DNA of 64,000 nt, from assembly GCA_036705565.1 (NCBI GenBank), contig JAUBUY010000003.1. One strand, given 5' to 3'. A model generated the notes under the pieces. The model saw nothing but the letters and a program-made list of their open reading frames with translations. It made no database searches and was not told where the DNA came from. Both the position numbers and the translations under genes were made by a program. This DNA comes from Microcoleus sp036705565 (GTDB lineage Bacteria; Cyanobacteriota; Cyanobacteriia; Cyanobacteriales; Microcoleaceae). Positions 1 to 8,933 of this stretch are shown piece by piece; position 1 is the first letter of the stretch; every line of letters starts with the position of its first letter.

Positions 1-129
1 CAAAGTTTTCAATCGATTCATGCCGTGTGTATTCAAGGAATTCAGCAAGTTTCTAATTTGACATCAGAACGGTTAGCCATCTTAAATTTATTTCCAGTCA
101 CCTGTCGGTCTTATTATTTTTTGTTGTGA
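1..129 (+). CDS. possible 3' end of an unrecognised gene (partial)
   Basis: Frame 1 is open from the window edge for 42 codons and stops at a TGA at 127-129. The translated tail is unremarkable (it ends in a Tyr-Tyr-Phe-Leu-Leu run) and I do not recognise it. The start lies outside the window. An open stretch this short can occur by chance, so this is only a possibility. Confidence 0.22.
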   Translation, partial: QSFQSIHAVCIQGIQQVSNLTSERLAILNLFPVTCRSYYFLL

Positions 130-592
130 AAAGAAGTCTATTATTGATTGGTAAAACTGACTTACATTTAAATAATTGTTGATTCAGCAGTGATGTATTA
201 TTGTCATAATGCGGGCGATATATGCTGGGAATTAATAGTTATTAATGGTCTGATTTTTGACTTTTAATGGGCTAAGAAGATTGAATTAATGCCCTCATGT
301 CAATTTTTAGGAATTCCTAACTGAGTGATGCGAGCGTTGCACAGATTTTTGGGTGTTTTTACTCACTATTATCTCGGATGATTCACTTTTATCCCCTCCA
401 TCTGCCTATGTGCCAGTTGGGGGTGCGGAATGTGGGATCAAATCCTCTAGGTCGGGGGTAGGCAAAGAAAGGCACTACAAGAGTCAAAATTCATGTTTTT
501 GGTGAGAATGAAACAGCCTTGCCTTAAGAAGGGGAGTAGGGGTTGACTTTGAGTAAGTTATTGTCCCCCCCTCTTCTTATCCCGAACTCAGG
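130..592. other. intergenic region without a recognisable gene
   Basis: AT-rich DNA between the possible partial gene at the left edge and the 3' end of the DUF2996 gene. I see no long reading frame, no tRNA and no convincing terminator here. Confidence 0.5.
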
Positions 593-1165
593 TTAATTAA
601 GATTTAGCCATTTTTGAGCGTTAAGCCGCTGGACGACGCCAAACACCATGAGGTCTAGTGTTACCTTGCGCTCATCTATCAAAAAAGGCTCTAAAGTGCT
701 GGTTTTGGTATTATTTTCAGCGCAGGAAAACGCCCTTTGACTTTGAATATTTTCTTGAGGAAAATACAGGTTAAATTGGCGCTGACCTTCTTGGAATTTG
801 CCAATTACCTGCCAGCAATCTCCGGCGGAACTCATGCCAGCAACTGGGAGTTTTTGCTTTGCCAAACTCACCTCTAAATCCTTAACGCCCTGCTTAGTCA
901 AAGCAGTTTGCAAAGCGGGCAAATAATCTTGTTGAATAAATTCCGCAAAGGGCTTGTCTTCAACAGCAGGTGCTTTTTCCTTCTTAGCTTTAGCTGGGGG
1001 CTTGTCGCCTTCGGCCTTGGCTGGGGGCTTTTTAGCAGCCGCTGGAGGCTTGTCAGTGCTGGGTAAGTCGCTTGTGTCTGGTTCGTCGGAACTTGGGGCG
1101 TGATCGATCGCAGCACTGGGAGTTTCGGATTCGCCAGCGGTAGGATTTTTCGGTTCTTCTGACAT
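593..1165 (-). CDS. DUF2996 family protein
   Basis: A protein of about 190 residues. The first ~85 residues are low-complexity and rich in Lys, Pro, Ala and Glu. The conserved part starts near the Lys-Pro-Phe-Ala-Glu-Phe segment and continues to the C-terminus, with a Gly-Asp-Cys-Trp motif. This is the pattern of the DUF2996 family of cyanobacteria and plastids, whose function I do not know. I chose the ATG at 1163-1165 because an AGGAAG ribosome-binding sequence precedes it and the protein then starts Met-Ser-Glu-Glu; an upstream in-frame start at 1243 lacks this support. The gene follows the hypothetical gene at 1349-2236 on the same strand after 183 bp. Confidence 0.75.
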   Translation of the reverse strand: MSEEPKNPTAGESETPSAAIDHAPSSDEPDTSDLPSTDKPPAAAKKPPAKAEGDKPPAKAKKEKAPAVEDKPFAEFIQQDYLPALQTALTKQGVKDLEVSLAKQKLPVAGMSSAGDCWQVIGKFQEGQRQFNLYFPQENIQSQRAFSCAENNTKTSTLEPFLIDERKVTLDLMVFGVVQRLNAQKWLNLN

Positions 1166-1348
1166 TAACGCTTCCTGGTAAAAGTGATTGGGTAAGGAGT
1201 TGGGAGTTGAGCAAGCGGGCGATCGACTTTCTTGAGGGCACACATTTTATCGAAAACCAACCTGAGAGAATGGCTAGTCAAAAAAATTTGAACTCAAAAC
1301 ACTCTCACAGGGCGATCGTCCGCCAAGATCACAACTCCTTTGGTTATT

Positions 1349-2236
1349 CTAAATCTCAGCGACAGCTCGTTCAATCAAGCGGCGGGCGAGAGTTTGAACA
1401 CCAGTGTGTTCGTAGTAGTTGGTAGTGATATCGAGGAATGCGCCCACGTAGTCCACCTTGTCGGCAGAAATGTCTACAAAATTCTGCAATTGGCCGAGTA
1501 CGTTTTGGGGAGTCAAACCTCGATCGCTCACAAAAGAGCTCATCCAGCCAGAAACCGAGTTAAAGCTTTCGCCGATAAAGCCGAGTTGGCCTGCGGGAGA
1601 GCCCCCAGGAATCATGCCGCCGATCGACTTAAATGCCTGATTCTCTTGCAAATCGCTGGGGGAGAGCCTCTGAATCCAAGACTGAGTTGCCATGATAAAG
1701 TCTGGGCCCAGGGGAATCAAACCATCAAAACAAACCAAAGCAGCCATCCGCATCAAGGATTCGCCGCCGTAGTCGCCCAAGGAAGCGGCAAAATCGCCGA
1801 TGCTGTCGCCGGGAATACCGTTAATTTGGCAAAAAGCGAGCAACTCAGTGACTAACTTCAGAGAAAGGTCGATCGTTTGAGCTTTTTCCGGCTTGGGAGT
1901 GAGATTGCCCAGAAGGGACAAAAACGGCACATTTTGGGAGACTTTGTTAGCGAGGGCGGCAGTACCCAAAGCCTTGTCGGCGTTGTCAATAGTTTGGTAG
2001 AGCCAGAGAGCGCGCTGGTAGCCCTCAGATTTATCGTTGTACAGGTAGATGGCGCGCTCGCCAATTTGCTGGATCAGTTCTTCGTCTGTTTCGCCAGTAA
2101 CGGTGCGAATGGTATTTTCAAAGCCAACTAAATTGTTCCACTCGCCGGGAACCACAAAGTCAAGCGCTCGCAGGGCTTTGACAGTCATGTTGTCTTGAGG
2201 CAGTTGATCGACTAATTCAAAGACTGTTTTGCTCAC
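1349..2236 (-). CDS. conserved cyanobacterial hypothetical protein
   Basis: About 295 residues, soluble, mostly alpha-helical in composition, without a signal peptide or clear membrane segment. I do not recognise a named domain. A GTG at 2234-2236 preceded by AAGGAG is the best start; it gives a protein beginning Val(Met)-Ser-Lys-Thr-Val-Phe-Glu-Leu. An ATG further upstream (2293) has no ribosome-binding site, and its extra residues come from a repeat-like tail (Asp-Phe-Arg-Phe). The gene may be cotranscribed with the downstream DUF2996 gene. The function is unknown. Confidence 0.7.
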   Translation of the reverse strand: MSKTVFELVDQLPQDNMTVKALRALDFVVPGEWNNLVGFENTIRTVTGETDEELIQQIGERAIYLYNDKSEGYQRALWLYQTIDNADKALGTAALANKVSQNVPFLSLLGNLTPKPEKAQTIDLSLKLVTELLAFCQINGIPGDSIGDFAASLGDYGGESLMRMAALVCFDGLIPLGPDFIMATQSWIQRLSPSDLQENQAFKSIGGMIPGGSPAGQLGFIGESFNSVSGWMSSFVSDRGLTPQNVLGQLQNFVDISADKVDYVGAFLDITTNYYEHTGVQTLARRLIERAVAEI

Positions 2237-2374
2237 AAAAAAACTCCTTATGCTGAAACGAAAATCAAAGGTATTACTTTTGGCAGATTGCAAAACTTCA
2301 CAGTCTCATAGTGGCCGACTTAGTTCTGATAGCGCCAGACTTGAGTCGGGCGCCGAGTTGGAAAAAAGACATGG

Positions 2375-2929
2375 CTACTTGAGGCGGGCGAGGCCGCCCA
2401 GGTTAAATTTTGACAGCCAAGCTTCGCGATCGCTAGCGGTAAAAGAGGAAGTCCGGGATTGAACTTTCACCTGATAGCGATTTGCCACTAAAACAGCAGT
2501 GATATTAGCACCTTGATTAACTGCGGGATAGCCGCCTATTTTCTTGGTACTTTGCTGGAATTTTGCACCTGCGCTGGGGTTGCCGGCGATGTCGTTAATT
2601 GAGAGAACCGCGACATTTTTACCGTCTTTGTTCAACTTAGCTTCAGCAAAACCGGATTTTTCTTGAGCAAAAACGCGATCGAATCCACTCCCAGAAGACG
2701 GGAAGTATTTATTTAACTTACCGCCTGCAACTGCCTTTTTGGGCAGGTTTTGATTACTAGCCGTTGATTTGTCAGCAGTTGTCTGCTGTGCTTTACCAGG
2801 TTTTTGGGTGCTTTCCTCCTGGGCTTTGTCCCAGCGTGATGGGGCTTGGGTTTGGCCGCAGGCGGTCACCAGCAGCAGTACCGAGATCAGGAATGGAGCT
2901 AAGATGCGGCGTGCGGGGAAAAATTGCAT
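2375..2929 (-). CDS. predicted lipoprotein of unknown function
   Basis: About 184 residues. From the ATG at 2927-2929, preceded by GAGGAG, the protein has a short positive N-terminus, a hydrophobic segment and a Leu-Val-Thr-Ala-Cys lipobox around residue 24, so a lipid anchor after signal peptidase II cleavage is likely. A Pro/Gln/Ser/Lys-rich linker follows, then a folded domain of ~115 residues with an Ala-Gly-Gly-Lys-Leu-Asn-Lys-Tyr-Phe-Pro start. The family is unknown to me. It probably sits in the periplasm or on a membrane surface. A strong hairpin terminator (3020-3055) separates it from psaI upstream. Confidence 0.7.
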   Translation of the reverse strand: MQFFPARRILAPFLISVLLLVTACGQTQAPSRWDKAQEESTQKPGKAQQTTADKSTASNQNLPKKAVAGGKLNKYFPSSGSGFDRVFAQEKSGFAEAKLNKDGKNVAVLSINDIAGNPSAGAKFQQSTKKIGGYPAVNQGANITAVLVANRYQVKVQSRTSSFTASDREAWLSKFNLGGLARLK

Positions 2930-3019
2930 CGCTGTCTCCTCATTAGTAGGTTTCCATAACAATTGTGGCTTAGAATTTGGCAATTTGTGTCCTCTGAGCG
3001 GATGATTTGTCTTCTTTGT

Positions 3020-3055
3020 AAAAAAATCCTCTGCCTGCAGGCGGAGGATTTTTTT
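3020..3055 (-). terminator. bidirectional Rho-independent terminator
   Basis: A-tract, TCCTC stem, GCC, a TGCA loop, GGC, GAGGA stem and T-tract, almost perfectly self-complementary. On the minus strand it lies downstream of psaI and upstream of the lipoprotein gene, so it most likely ends the psaL-psaI transcript. Confidence 0.8.
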
Positions 3056-3269
3056 GCAATTATGAGTTTTGAAGGAAGAAAACTGAAAGATTGCTCCACA
3101 GATAAATTCTGGGGATGGGAGTAAAGAAACTAAGTTTTCGGATAGCCAGCAATCTCAAAACAATTTTTGCTGATTTTCCCTAGATTTATCTAGAAATGTC
3201 AGAGCAATTGTTCGTCAATCGTCTTATTACTTCGGCTTTCCAACTTAGGTCTTACTTTAGAGGTAAGGA

Positions 3270-3386
3270 TCAGGCGTCGCTTTCAATGTAGATAAACAAC
3301 AAACCCATTACCACAACTGGCATCACCCAGGTAATTAGGGGAATCAAAATCCAAGGCAAGAAAGAGGCAGCGTAGGAACCTGTCAT
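3270..3386 (-). CDS. psaI: photosystem I subunit VIII
   Basis: A 38-residue single-span membrane protein starting Met-Thr-Gly-Ser-Tyr-Ala-Ala-Ser-Phe-Leu-Pro-Trp and ending Tyr-Ile-Glu-Ser-Asp-Ala, which is the size and sequence pattern of cyanobacterial PsaI. It helps hold PsaL and the photosystem I trimer interface in the thylakoid membrane (established for the family). It starts 57 bp after the psaL stop on the same strand, the usual psaL-psaI operon partnership, with the order psaL then psaI here. A hairpin terminator follows about 215 bp downstream. Confidence 0.93.
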   Translation of the reverse strand: MTGSYAASFLPWILIPLITWVMPVVVMGLLFIYIESDA

Positions 3387-3443
3387 ATCAAATTCTCCAA
3401 ACTAAAGTTAGTGTGTTCCAACAGGGATATGTGGGAGTCGAGT

Positions 3444-3953
3444 CTAATTGTTGACTAAACCCCGGAAAATGGCATCAACGCCGTTAAAGTTTTCGAGTAA
3501 GAAGTAGGCAGCAAAGACACCACCCATTCCACCAATAAAGAAACCAGCGGTAAACTGGCTCCAGCCTTCAGCATTTCTGAGGGAATCGGGAGTCATGGGA
3601 TTAGCGCTAGGGTAGCTGGTGTTGTCTTGCTTGAAAGAGACCAAACCGTAGGCAGACATACCTGCTGTGCCAAGCAGAACTAATACGAGGGCTGTAATTA
3701 ATCCGCCGAGATTAGCTGCTTCTGGATAATCCCGCAGGGGCCCGAAGACGATTTCAGGGCCGACGAGGAAATAACCATGTGCCAAACCGATTTCTAGACC
3801 TCGAACTAGGGGTGAGAGTCCTTTGCGGTAGGCCGGCAAGTTCCCAATAAATGCTTTTGTGAAATCAGAAGCACTGATGGGGGTGGCTAGATGACCCGTG
3901 AAGGGGTCGCCGTTAAAGGGTTTAATAAGCTCTGCATCTCTGGGATCTGCCAT
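3444..3953 (-). CDS. psaL: photosystem I reaction centre subunit XI
   Basis: About 169 residues with the PsaL N-terminal signature (Ile-Lys-Pro-Phe-Asn-Gly-Asp-Pro-Phe, Gly-His-Leu-Ala-Thr-Pro-Ile) and hydrophobic segments for three membrane helices. PsaL is the core of the trimerisation domain of cyanobacterial photosystem I. The ATG at 3951-3953, with GAGG upstream, gives the standard N-terminus Met-Ala-Asp-Pro; a TTG 14 codons upstream is less likely. It is the first gene of the psaL-psaI unit. Confidence 0.95.
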   Translation of the reverse strand: MADPRDAELIKPFNGDPFTGHLATPISASDFTKAFIGNLPAYRKGLSPLVRGLEIGLAHGYFLVGPEIVFGPLRDYPEAANLGGLITALVLVLLGTAGMSAYGLVSFKQDNTSYPSANPMTPDSLRNAEGWSQFTAGFFIGGMGGVFAAYFLLENFNGVDAIFRGLVNN

Positions 3954-4067
3954 ATTCTGTGTGTCCTCGCTGTGCGTAAAAGTTGAGGCGTTCAAGTCAT
4001 ATTTTACGCAGGGACGTGTTTCCTATTTACATAATTAACGGCGAGCTTTAGAAAAGTTCACTATTCT

Positions 4068-4784
4068 TTAGTTTTTGGAAGAATTTTTCTTTTGCCTCTT
4101 ATACCAGAAAGCGAGTCGATCGGGCGACACTCCCAGGAAATAAGCGATGATTACTATTTGATTAATGGCGGTGGTGTGGATCACCCCAAGCTGCTGCCAG
4201 CGACGGGCGGAGGTCAGGACTGGCTGGGGTACTATTTCAATGCGACCTTGTTTTTTCAATCGGCGCACGAATTCAAAGTCTTCCATGAGGGGCAAGTCGG
4301 GAAAACCGCCGATTTGGTCAAAAGTAGCTGCGTTGAGGAAAATGGCTTGATCGCCGTAGGGCAGTTGCAGAAAGTTCGATCGCCACTTTACCCCTGTTTC
4401 TACCAGCCGGAGGCCCAGGCTGCGGGCGTCAATCTGGAGTTGAAAGGCCCCCGCTACAGCAGACGGGTTAGCTAGTACCCGACGCGCGCTATCGTCGTAC
4501 CCGCGAGGCAACAGAGTGTCTGCGTGGAGAAACAGCAGGATATCTCCAGCAGCAGCGGTGGCACCTGCATTCATTTGAGTGGCGCGGCCTGGGGGGGTGG
4601 AGATAACTCGGACGCCAAAAGATTTTGCTATATCTGTAGTACCGTCGCTGCTGCCACCGTCAGCGACAATTATTTCGACATTTTGGGCCTCAAGGGCGGT
4701 GGAGATGACTGAGGCTATTGTAGGTGCTTCGTTTAAGACTGGAATGATAATGGAAATTTTGAGATTGGGATTTTCTGGCGACAT
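4068..4784 (-). CDS. TIGR04283 family glycosyltransferase (GT2)
   Basis: A GT-A fold family 2 glycosyltransferase of 238 residues. The N-terminal Ile-Ser-Ile-Ile-Ile-Pro-Val-Leu-Asn-Glu strand, the Ala-Asp-Gly-Gly-Ser-Ser-Asp-Gly-Thr nucleotide-sugar motif, the Leu-His-Ala-Asp-Thr (DxD-like) motif and the Met-Glu-Asp-Phe-Glu segment are visible. This family is regularly encoded beside TIGR04282 proteins, as here (5203-5820, same strand, ~420 bp apart), and the pair has been linked in some genomes to arsenosugar formation. No arsenic gene is visible nearby, so the substrate is unknown. Confidence 0.82.
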   Translation of the reverse strand: MSPENPNLKISIIIPVLNEAPTIASVISTALEAQNVEIIVADGGSSDGTTDIAKSFGVRVISTPPGRATQMNAGATAAAGDILLFLHADTLLPRGYDDSARRVLANPSAVAGAFQLQIDARSLGLRLVETGVKWRSNFLQLPYGDQAIFLNAATFDQIGGFPDLPLMEDFEFVRRLKKQGRIEIVPQPVLTSARRWQQLGVIHTTAINQIVIIAYFLGVSPDRLAFWYKRQKKNSSKN

Positions 4785-4804
4785 ACAGACTTAAGCAACC
4801 CGTG

Positions 4805-5010
4805 AGAGAGAGGGCGGGTTTTGTACAAAGCTGATTTTTCCCATTTCTGACCCCAGGCTCGCCCCTACATTTTGCCTTAATTAAGGTGGGAGAGTTTGGT
4901 AAAAAACCAAGCTATTAGTTGCTCATTTTTTACAATAGCCTCGCACCTACATTGGGCTTTCCTGTGGCAGGGCGGGTTTTGTACAAAGCCGATCTATTAG
5001 TTGCTAATTT
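4805..5010. repeat. pair of direct repeats in the intergenic region
   Basis: The segment GGGCGGGTTTTGTACAAAGC followed by (T/C)GAT occurs near 4812 and again near 4976, and both copies are associated with a CTATTAGTTGCT-(C/A)-ATTTTTT stretch. It fills the 418-bp gap between the two glycosyltransferase genes and resembles a decayed short dispersed repeat. No gene is seen in the gap. Confidence 0.5.
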
Positions 5011-5202
5011 ATTTGCTAATTTTTTGTTTTTTCTCGCGCCTGGGACTATTGTCCCAAGCGCTGTCTAACTGCTACTGAGATTCAGCATTTGGTTAGACAA
5101 ATACACTTACTATATTATGACCTTATGGTTTCACAATCAAGTAGTTTTATTTAATTAAATATGACAATTACTAATGATTGAAAGAAATTAAATATAGTTT
5201 AG

Positions 5203-5820
5203 TTATTTCAACATATTAATATCTAAACCGAGGAGGTCTTCAGGTCGATCGATATCTGCAAGAGTGGGAAGATAAGCAATATTGAGAGCGAGCTTTTGGG
5301 CGATCGCCCGCGTACAAGCAAATACTTCACTGGTTCCCCACTGAATGCCACCGAATAATTCCGGAATCGATCGCCGCAGCCCGATCAGATAATAACCTCC
5401 GTCTTTTGCCGGGCCCAAAACTAAATCGTGGTGGCTCAGTGCCTCAAAAGCTTGTGCCATGATTTCTGCTTTCAAACCAGGACAATCAGTGCCGATAATT
5501 GCTGTTTTCTCAACCCCTGAATTAAAAGAGTTTTGAAACGCTGCTGTCATTCTGGCGCCCAAATCACCGTCTATTTGATTTTCACAAAAAATATCACTTC
5601 CCAACCACTCTTGCATCAGTTGTTGGCTGCCGCCGGCTCGGTGAATTTCTACCGATAATCCGCGGGTTTTTTCGAGAGAGAGCGCGCAGGCGATCGTCCG
5701 TTGGGCCATCAAACGGTGAAGGTTAGCAGCGCCTGTTTTTCCCAGCACCGGAATTAGTCGAGTTTTGGTTGTTCCCGGTTCGGGATAGCGGGTGAAAACA
5801 ATCAGTTTTTCCGACATCAT
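5203..5820 (-). CDS. TIGR04282 family glycosyltransferase-like protein
   Basis: 205 residues with a nucleotidyl/glycosyltransferase fold. It begins Leu-Ile-Val-Phe-Thr-Arg-Tyr-Pro-Glu-Pro-Gly-Thr-Thr-Lys-Thr-Arg-Leu, and carries Gly-Thr-Asp-Cys-Pro-Gly-Leu and Gly-Pro-Ala-Lys-Asp-Gly-Gly-Tyr-Tyr-Leu-Ile-Gly motifs typical of the TIGR04282 (DUF2064, CofC-like) group. It forms the usual pair with the TIGR04283 protein downstream on the same strand. Either of the first two Met codons could start it. The exact substrate is not known from sequence. Confidence 0.82.
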   Translation of the reverse strand: MMSEKLIVFTRYPEPGTTKTRLIPVLGKTGAANLHRLMAQRTIACALSLEKTRGLSVEIHRAGGSQQLMQEWLGSDIFCENQIDGDLGARMTAAFQNSFNSGVEKTAIIGTDCPGLKAEIMAQAFEALSHHDLVLGPAKDGGYYLIGLRRSIPELFGGIQWGTSEVFACTRAIAQKLALNIAYLPTLADIDRPEDLLGLDINMLK

Positions 5821-5992
5821 TTATTGTTCATGAGTTTTAAAGGCAGGCACCGCAGAGGAAAAGAAGAGAAAGAGTGGACAACTGATTCACAGATTGCCGA
5901 TCGAGCTTGGTGGGTTAGGCCAGGACTTAATTTAATCGCCCCGGCCAACCCAGCATAAGCTGTGGAGCATTTAAACCAGTAACGAGGCTAGT

Positions 5993-6056
5993 AGGGTGCG
6001 TCATTCGCGAACCCTTACGCTGAAACGGAAAACCTTAGATGCTGACGCACCTTACG
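5993..6056. repeat. short palindromic repeat (GGTGCGTCA ... TGACGCACC)
   Basis: Inverted 9-bp arms GGTGCGTCA (5995-6003) and TGACGCACC (6043-6051) flank a ~40-bp spacer. A relative with the arms in the opposite order lies at 62559-62618. A short non-coding dispersed element. Confidence 0.6.
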
Positions 6057-6112
6057 CAAGTCCTTTAAATGCCGAACAGCTTACAATGTATTTACTGAAA
6101 AATAGCCAGCGA

Positions 6113-7150
6113 TTAGCTCATTTCTAGCATTCGCTGGATCGGCTGCAAGGCTGCTAGTTGAATATTTAGGGGCATGGTAATTTCAGGGGTTTGATTTTTC
6201 ATAGCTAGATACAATTTTTCCAAGGTATTTAATCTCATGTGCGGGCATTCGTTGCAAGCACAACTATTATTGTTGGGAGGAGCGGGGATGAAGCGTTTGT
6301 GCGGAGCTTGCTTTTGCATTTGGTGAATGATTCCCGGTTCAGTCGCGACAATAAAAGCTTGGCTGGAACTAGCTTGAGAATATTTGAGCAAAGCAGTGGT
6401 AGAGCCGATGTAATTAGCGTGGCGCAGCACGGGAGGTTCGCATTCGGGGTGGGCGATTATTTCGGCTTCGGGATTCTCGATTTTGAGTTGAACTATCTTT
6501 TTTTCTGAGAAGTTTTCGTGGACGATGCAAGCTCCTTGCCAAATCTCCATGTTTCTGCCAGTTTGTTCCATGACGTAGCGACCGAGATTGCGATCTGGCC
6601 CAAAAATTATCGGCTGATTTTCGGGAATTTGGTTGACAATTTTAACCGCGTTAGAACTGGTGCAAATTATATCGCTCATTGCCTTAATTGCGGCGGTACA
6701 ATTAATGTAGGAAATTACCAAATGTCCGGGTCGATCGGCTTTGAAAGCTGCAAAGGCTTCGGGAGGGCAACTGTCGGCGAGGGAACACCCAGCATTTAAG
6801 TCGGGCAACAATACTAATTTGTCAGGATTGAGAATTTTTGCGGTTTCAGCCATGAAATGAACTCCGGCAAAAACTATGACATCGGCGCTGGTGTTGGCGG
6901 CTTTGCGGGCAAGTTCTAGGGAGTCGCCAATGAAGTCTGCGATGTCTTGAATCTCGGAGTCTTGGTAATAGTGGGCGAGAATGACGGCGTTTAACTCTTG
7001 TTTGAGGGCGTTAATTGCTGCAAACAAGTCGTCGGGCAGTCGGGTTTGAGTAAAGTTCGGAGCAGGTGCGGTGGTAAACACAGTTAGAATATTCCGGGGA
7101 AGGTGCGGGCTGGACTCAAGTGTATTTTGAATTATAGTTGAATTCACCAA
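6113..7150 (-). CDS. nadA: quinolinate synthase
   Basis: 345 residues. NadA condenses iminoaspartate with dihydroxyacetone phosphate to quinolinate in NAD biosynthesis, using a [4Fe-4S] cluster. Visible signatures are Ala-His-Tyr-Tyr-Gln (residues 59-63), Gly-Cys-Ser-Leu-Ala-Asp-Ser-Cys-Pro (121-129), His-Glu-Asn near 211 and the C-terminal Cys-Ala-Cys-Asn-Glu-Cys-Pro-His (297-304). Cys122, Cys208 and Cys302 have the spacing expected for the cluster ligands. The first ~40 residues are an extension before the conserved core. It is divergent from the pPIWI-RE operon, with ~270 bp between them. Confidence 0.95.
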   Translation of the reverse strand: MVNSTIIQNTLESSPHLPRNILTVFTTAPAPNFTQTRLPDDLFAAINALKQELNAVILAHYYQDSEIQDIADFIGDSLELARKAANTSADVIVFAGVHFMAETAKILNPDKLVLLPDLNAGCSLADSCPPEAFAAFKADRPGHLVISYINCTAAIKAMSDIICTSSNAVKIVNQIPENQPIIFGPDRNLGRYVMEQTGRNMEIWQGACIVHENFSEKKIVQLKIENPEAEIIAHPECEPPVLRHANYIGSTTALLKYSQASSSQAFIVATEPGIIHQMQKQAPHKRFIPAPPNNNSCACNECPHMRLNTLEKLYLAMKNQTPEITMPLNIQLAALQPIQRMLEMS

Positions 7151-7349
7151 AAACGGTGGGCAGTTGGGCCAGAGGTAGAAAATTTGCCATAGGTTAACCG
7201 ACTGACTGGCAATGGGAGCAAGATTTTGCGATCCAAGAGTGGACTCAGCTAAGTTTTTACCTGACTCTAATTAGACTGAAAGCTTTATCCCGCAAGATAT
7301 TCACAGGTAAATGACTACCTTGAGCCACGAGTATTTTGAGTAGCCTCTA

Positions 7350-7398
7350 TTGACATCCTTTATTTACATCGTTTACTGTAATCAGTATACGCTGTAAA
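7350..7398 (+). promoter_or_regulatory. predicted sigma-70 promoter and inverted repeat upstream of the pPIWI-RE operon
   Basis: TTGACA (7350-7355), an 18-bp spacer and TACTGT (7374-7379) form a plausible promoter 40 bp upstream of the first island gene. Overlapping it, TTTAC and GTAAA arms (7372-7398 region) form an inverted repeat, possibly an operator; the first gene encodes a MerR-like HTH that could bind there. This is inference from motif reading. Confidence 0.45.
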
Positions 7399-7418
7399 GT
7401 GGTTGGTTTTATACATCT

Positions 7419-8933
7419 ATGTACTTTGAAGACGATCGCCAGTGGCAGGGAACTGCTGAGTTTCTGACAAAAGAACTAAAACGACAGATTGAGCAGCTTG
7501 GGCTATCTGTGGAACCACCAGCCTTACGAACTGTGCGATCGTGGAGAGCCAAGCAACTCCTGTCACAGCCGAAAGGTCAAGAATTTCGGTTTCGGCAGAT
7601 TTTAGAAGGACTGGCAACAGCACTTTTGCTCAAGAAAGGCTGGACACTGGCCGCGATCGCTCAAGTTTTACCCTCATTCCCCGACGCAACATTGGAGCAA
7701 CAAATTGTTGCCGAGACTGATGGTCAAGACCCAACCTGGTTGCCACAAATGCAAACAACGACATTGCCATTACCCACAGGACACGCCAGCACGATCGATC
7801 TCGCTGAAGATACTGTTATATTGCTAGCCCAGGGAATTCTGCGACAATACACAAGAATTCTCAATCGAGACATCGTTCGCCAAGACGATGATAGTATGCC
7901 ATCGGAACTTTATCGGGCTATGTGCAAGTTGGGCAGGCTATATATCGAATCTGGAAAAAGCGATCGCGCCGCTTGCGTGCATACGGTTTTGGAACGTGCT
8001 AGATATCCCCTCGATCAGTGGGAATTAGATATTTTTTGTCACGCCGATTTTGACTCTGGTCAAGTAATTCTCATCGATCCAGACTTGCGAGTGCCAACCC
8101 CAGATTGTGCAGTAATTGCCAACAGTAAAGGTACTTTTGGCGAAGATAATATCATCGAACACCGCCTGTACCAACGGTTGCGCGACGCAACTGAACGATT
8201 GGGAATTCGCCGCCAGCACAAAGCTTATACGGCTTTGCGATCGCTATTTGGCAGCCGATCGCTCATCGGAGAACACCAACTCTTAGAGTATTTACGTGAC
8301 AACGATTTAACACCTTTACAGGGAATGATTGTTGACACCTTTTTTGATAGCGTGCCGGATGTCTGGTTAATTGACGGACACGCTCATCGCTGCGCGTATT
8401 GCGGTACGCTGATGCGCCCCTATCCCAATAAAGAACTTTTTCCCGATGGGCGATGTCCGATTCGCCAATGCCTCGGTCACAACTCCTCAACAGCAAAAGT
8501 TTCGGAGAAATCAGACCCAAACCAAGACCGATTGCTGATTGCCCAACCGCAAATTTTAACCTATTGGACTGGGCCGGCGATCGACGAATTAGCAATTTTT
8601 AAGGCAGCCATAAAAAACGGACTAGATGCCGAACTTTACCCAGAATCAGACCTATGCGATGTAGCAATTAACGGTCGCAATATCGGCATTGATGCTAAGT
8701 CATACACCAGTCCTGTCTCCCTTGCTTTGCGCCTCAACCGCACTGGCATCGGAGGGCTGATTCACTACCGCCGCCGCATCATTGCCGTCAGCGACCAATT
8801 AATTGAGGAGCGGCCAGATTACCTCTCTACTTTCCGGTCAGCGATCGATAAAAAAGGCGATCCTGCTACTCTCGAAATTCTGTCTGTTTCACAAGTCATA
8901 CAGTTGTTAAAGAAAATCAAATATGAGAATTAA
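7419..8933 (+). CDS. pPIWI-RE island endonuclease with MerR-like HTH and zinc ribbon
   Basis: 504 residues. Residues ~33-87 (Leu-Arg-Thr-Val-Arg-Ser-Trp ... Leu-Leu-Lys-Lys-Gly-Trp-Thr-Leu) look like a MerR-type winged helix. Residues ~325-360 carry a Cys-Ala-Tyr-Cys-Gly and a second Cys pair, probably a zinc ribbon. The C-terminal domain has Asp414 followed by Asp425-Ala-Lys427, the spacing of a PD-(D/E)xK nuclease active site. It is the first gene of a plus-strand operon and overlaps the helicase gene by 11 bp. The combination with a DinG-like helicase and a large C-terminal PIWI-like protein matches the three-gene pPIWI-RE island described by Burroughs, Iyer and Aravind (2013), which includes a restriction-endonuclease protein. 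I infer DNA cleavage as its role. No clear ribosome-binding site precedes the ATG. Confidence 0.75.
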   Translation: MYFEDDRQWQGTAEFLTKELKRQIEQLGLSVEPPALRTVRSWRAKQLLSQPKGQEFRFRQILEGLATALLLKKGWTLAAIAQVLPSFPDATLEQQIVAETDGQDPTWLPQMQTTTLPLPTGHASTIDLAEDTVILLAQGILRQYTRILNRDIVRQDDDSMPSELYRAMCKLGRLYIESGKSDRAACVHTVLERARYPLDQWELDIFCHADFDSGQVILIDPDLRVPTPDCAVIANSKGTFGEDNIIEHRLYQRLRDATERLGIRRQHKAYTALRSLFGSRSLIGEHQLLEYLRDNDLTPLQGMIVDTFFDSVPDVWLIDGHAHRCAYCGTLMRPYPNKELFPDGRCPIRQCLGHNSSTAKVSEKSDPNQDRLLIAQPQILTYWTGPAIDELAIFKAAIKNGLDAELYPESDLCDVAINGRNIGIDAKSYTSPVSLALRLNRTGIGGLIHYRRRIIAVSDQLIEERPDYLSTFRSAIDKKGDPATLEILSVSQVIQLLKKIKYEN

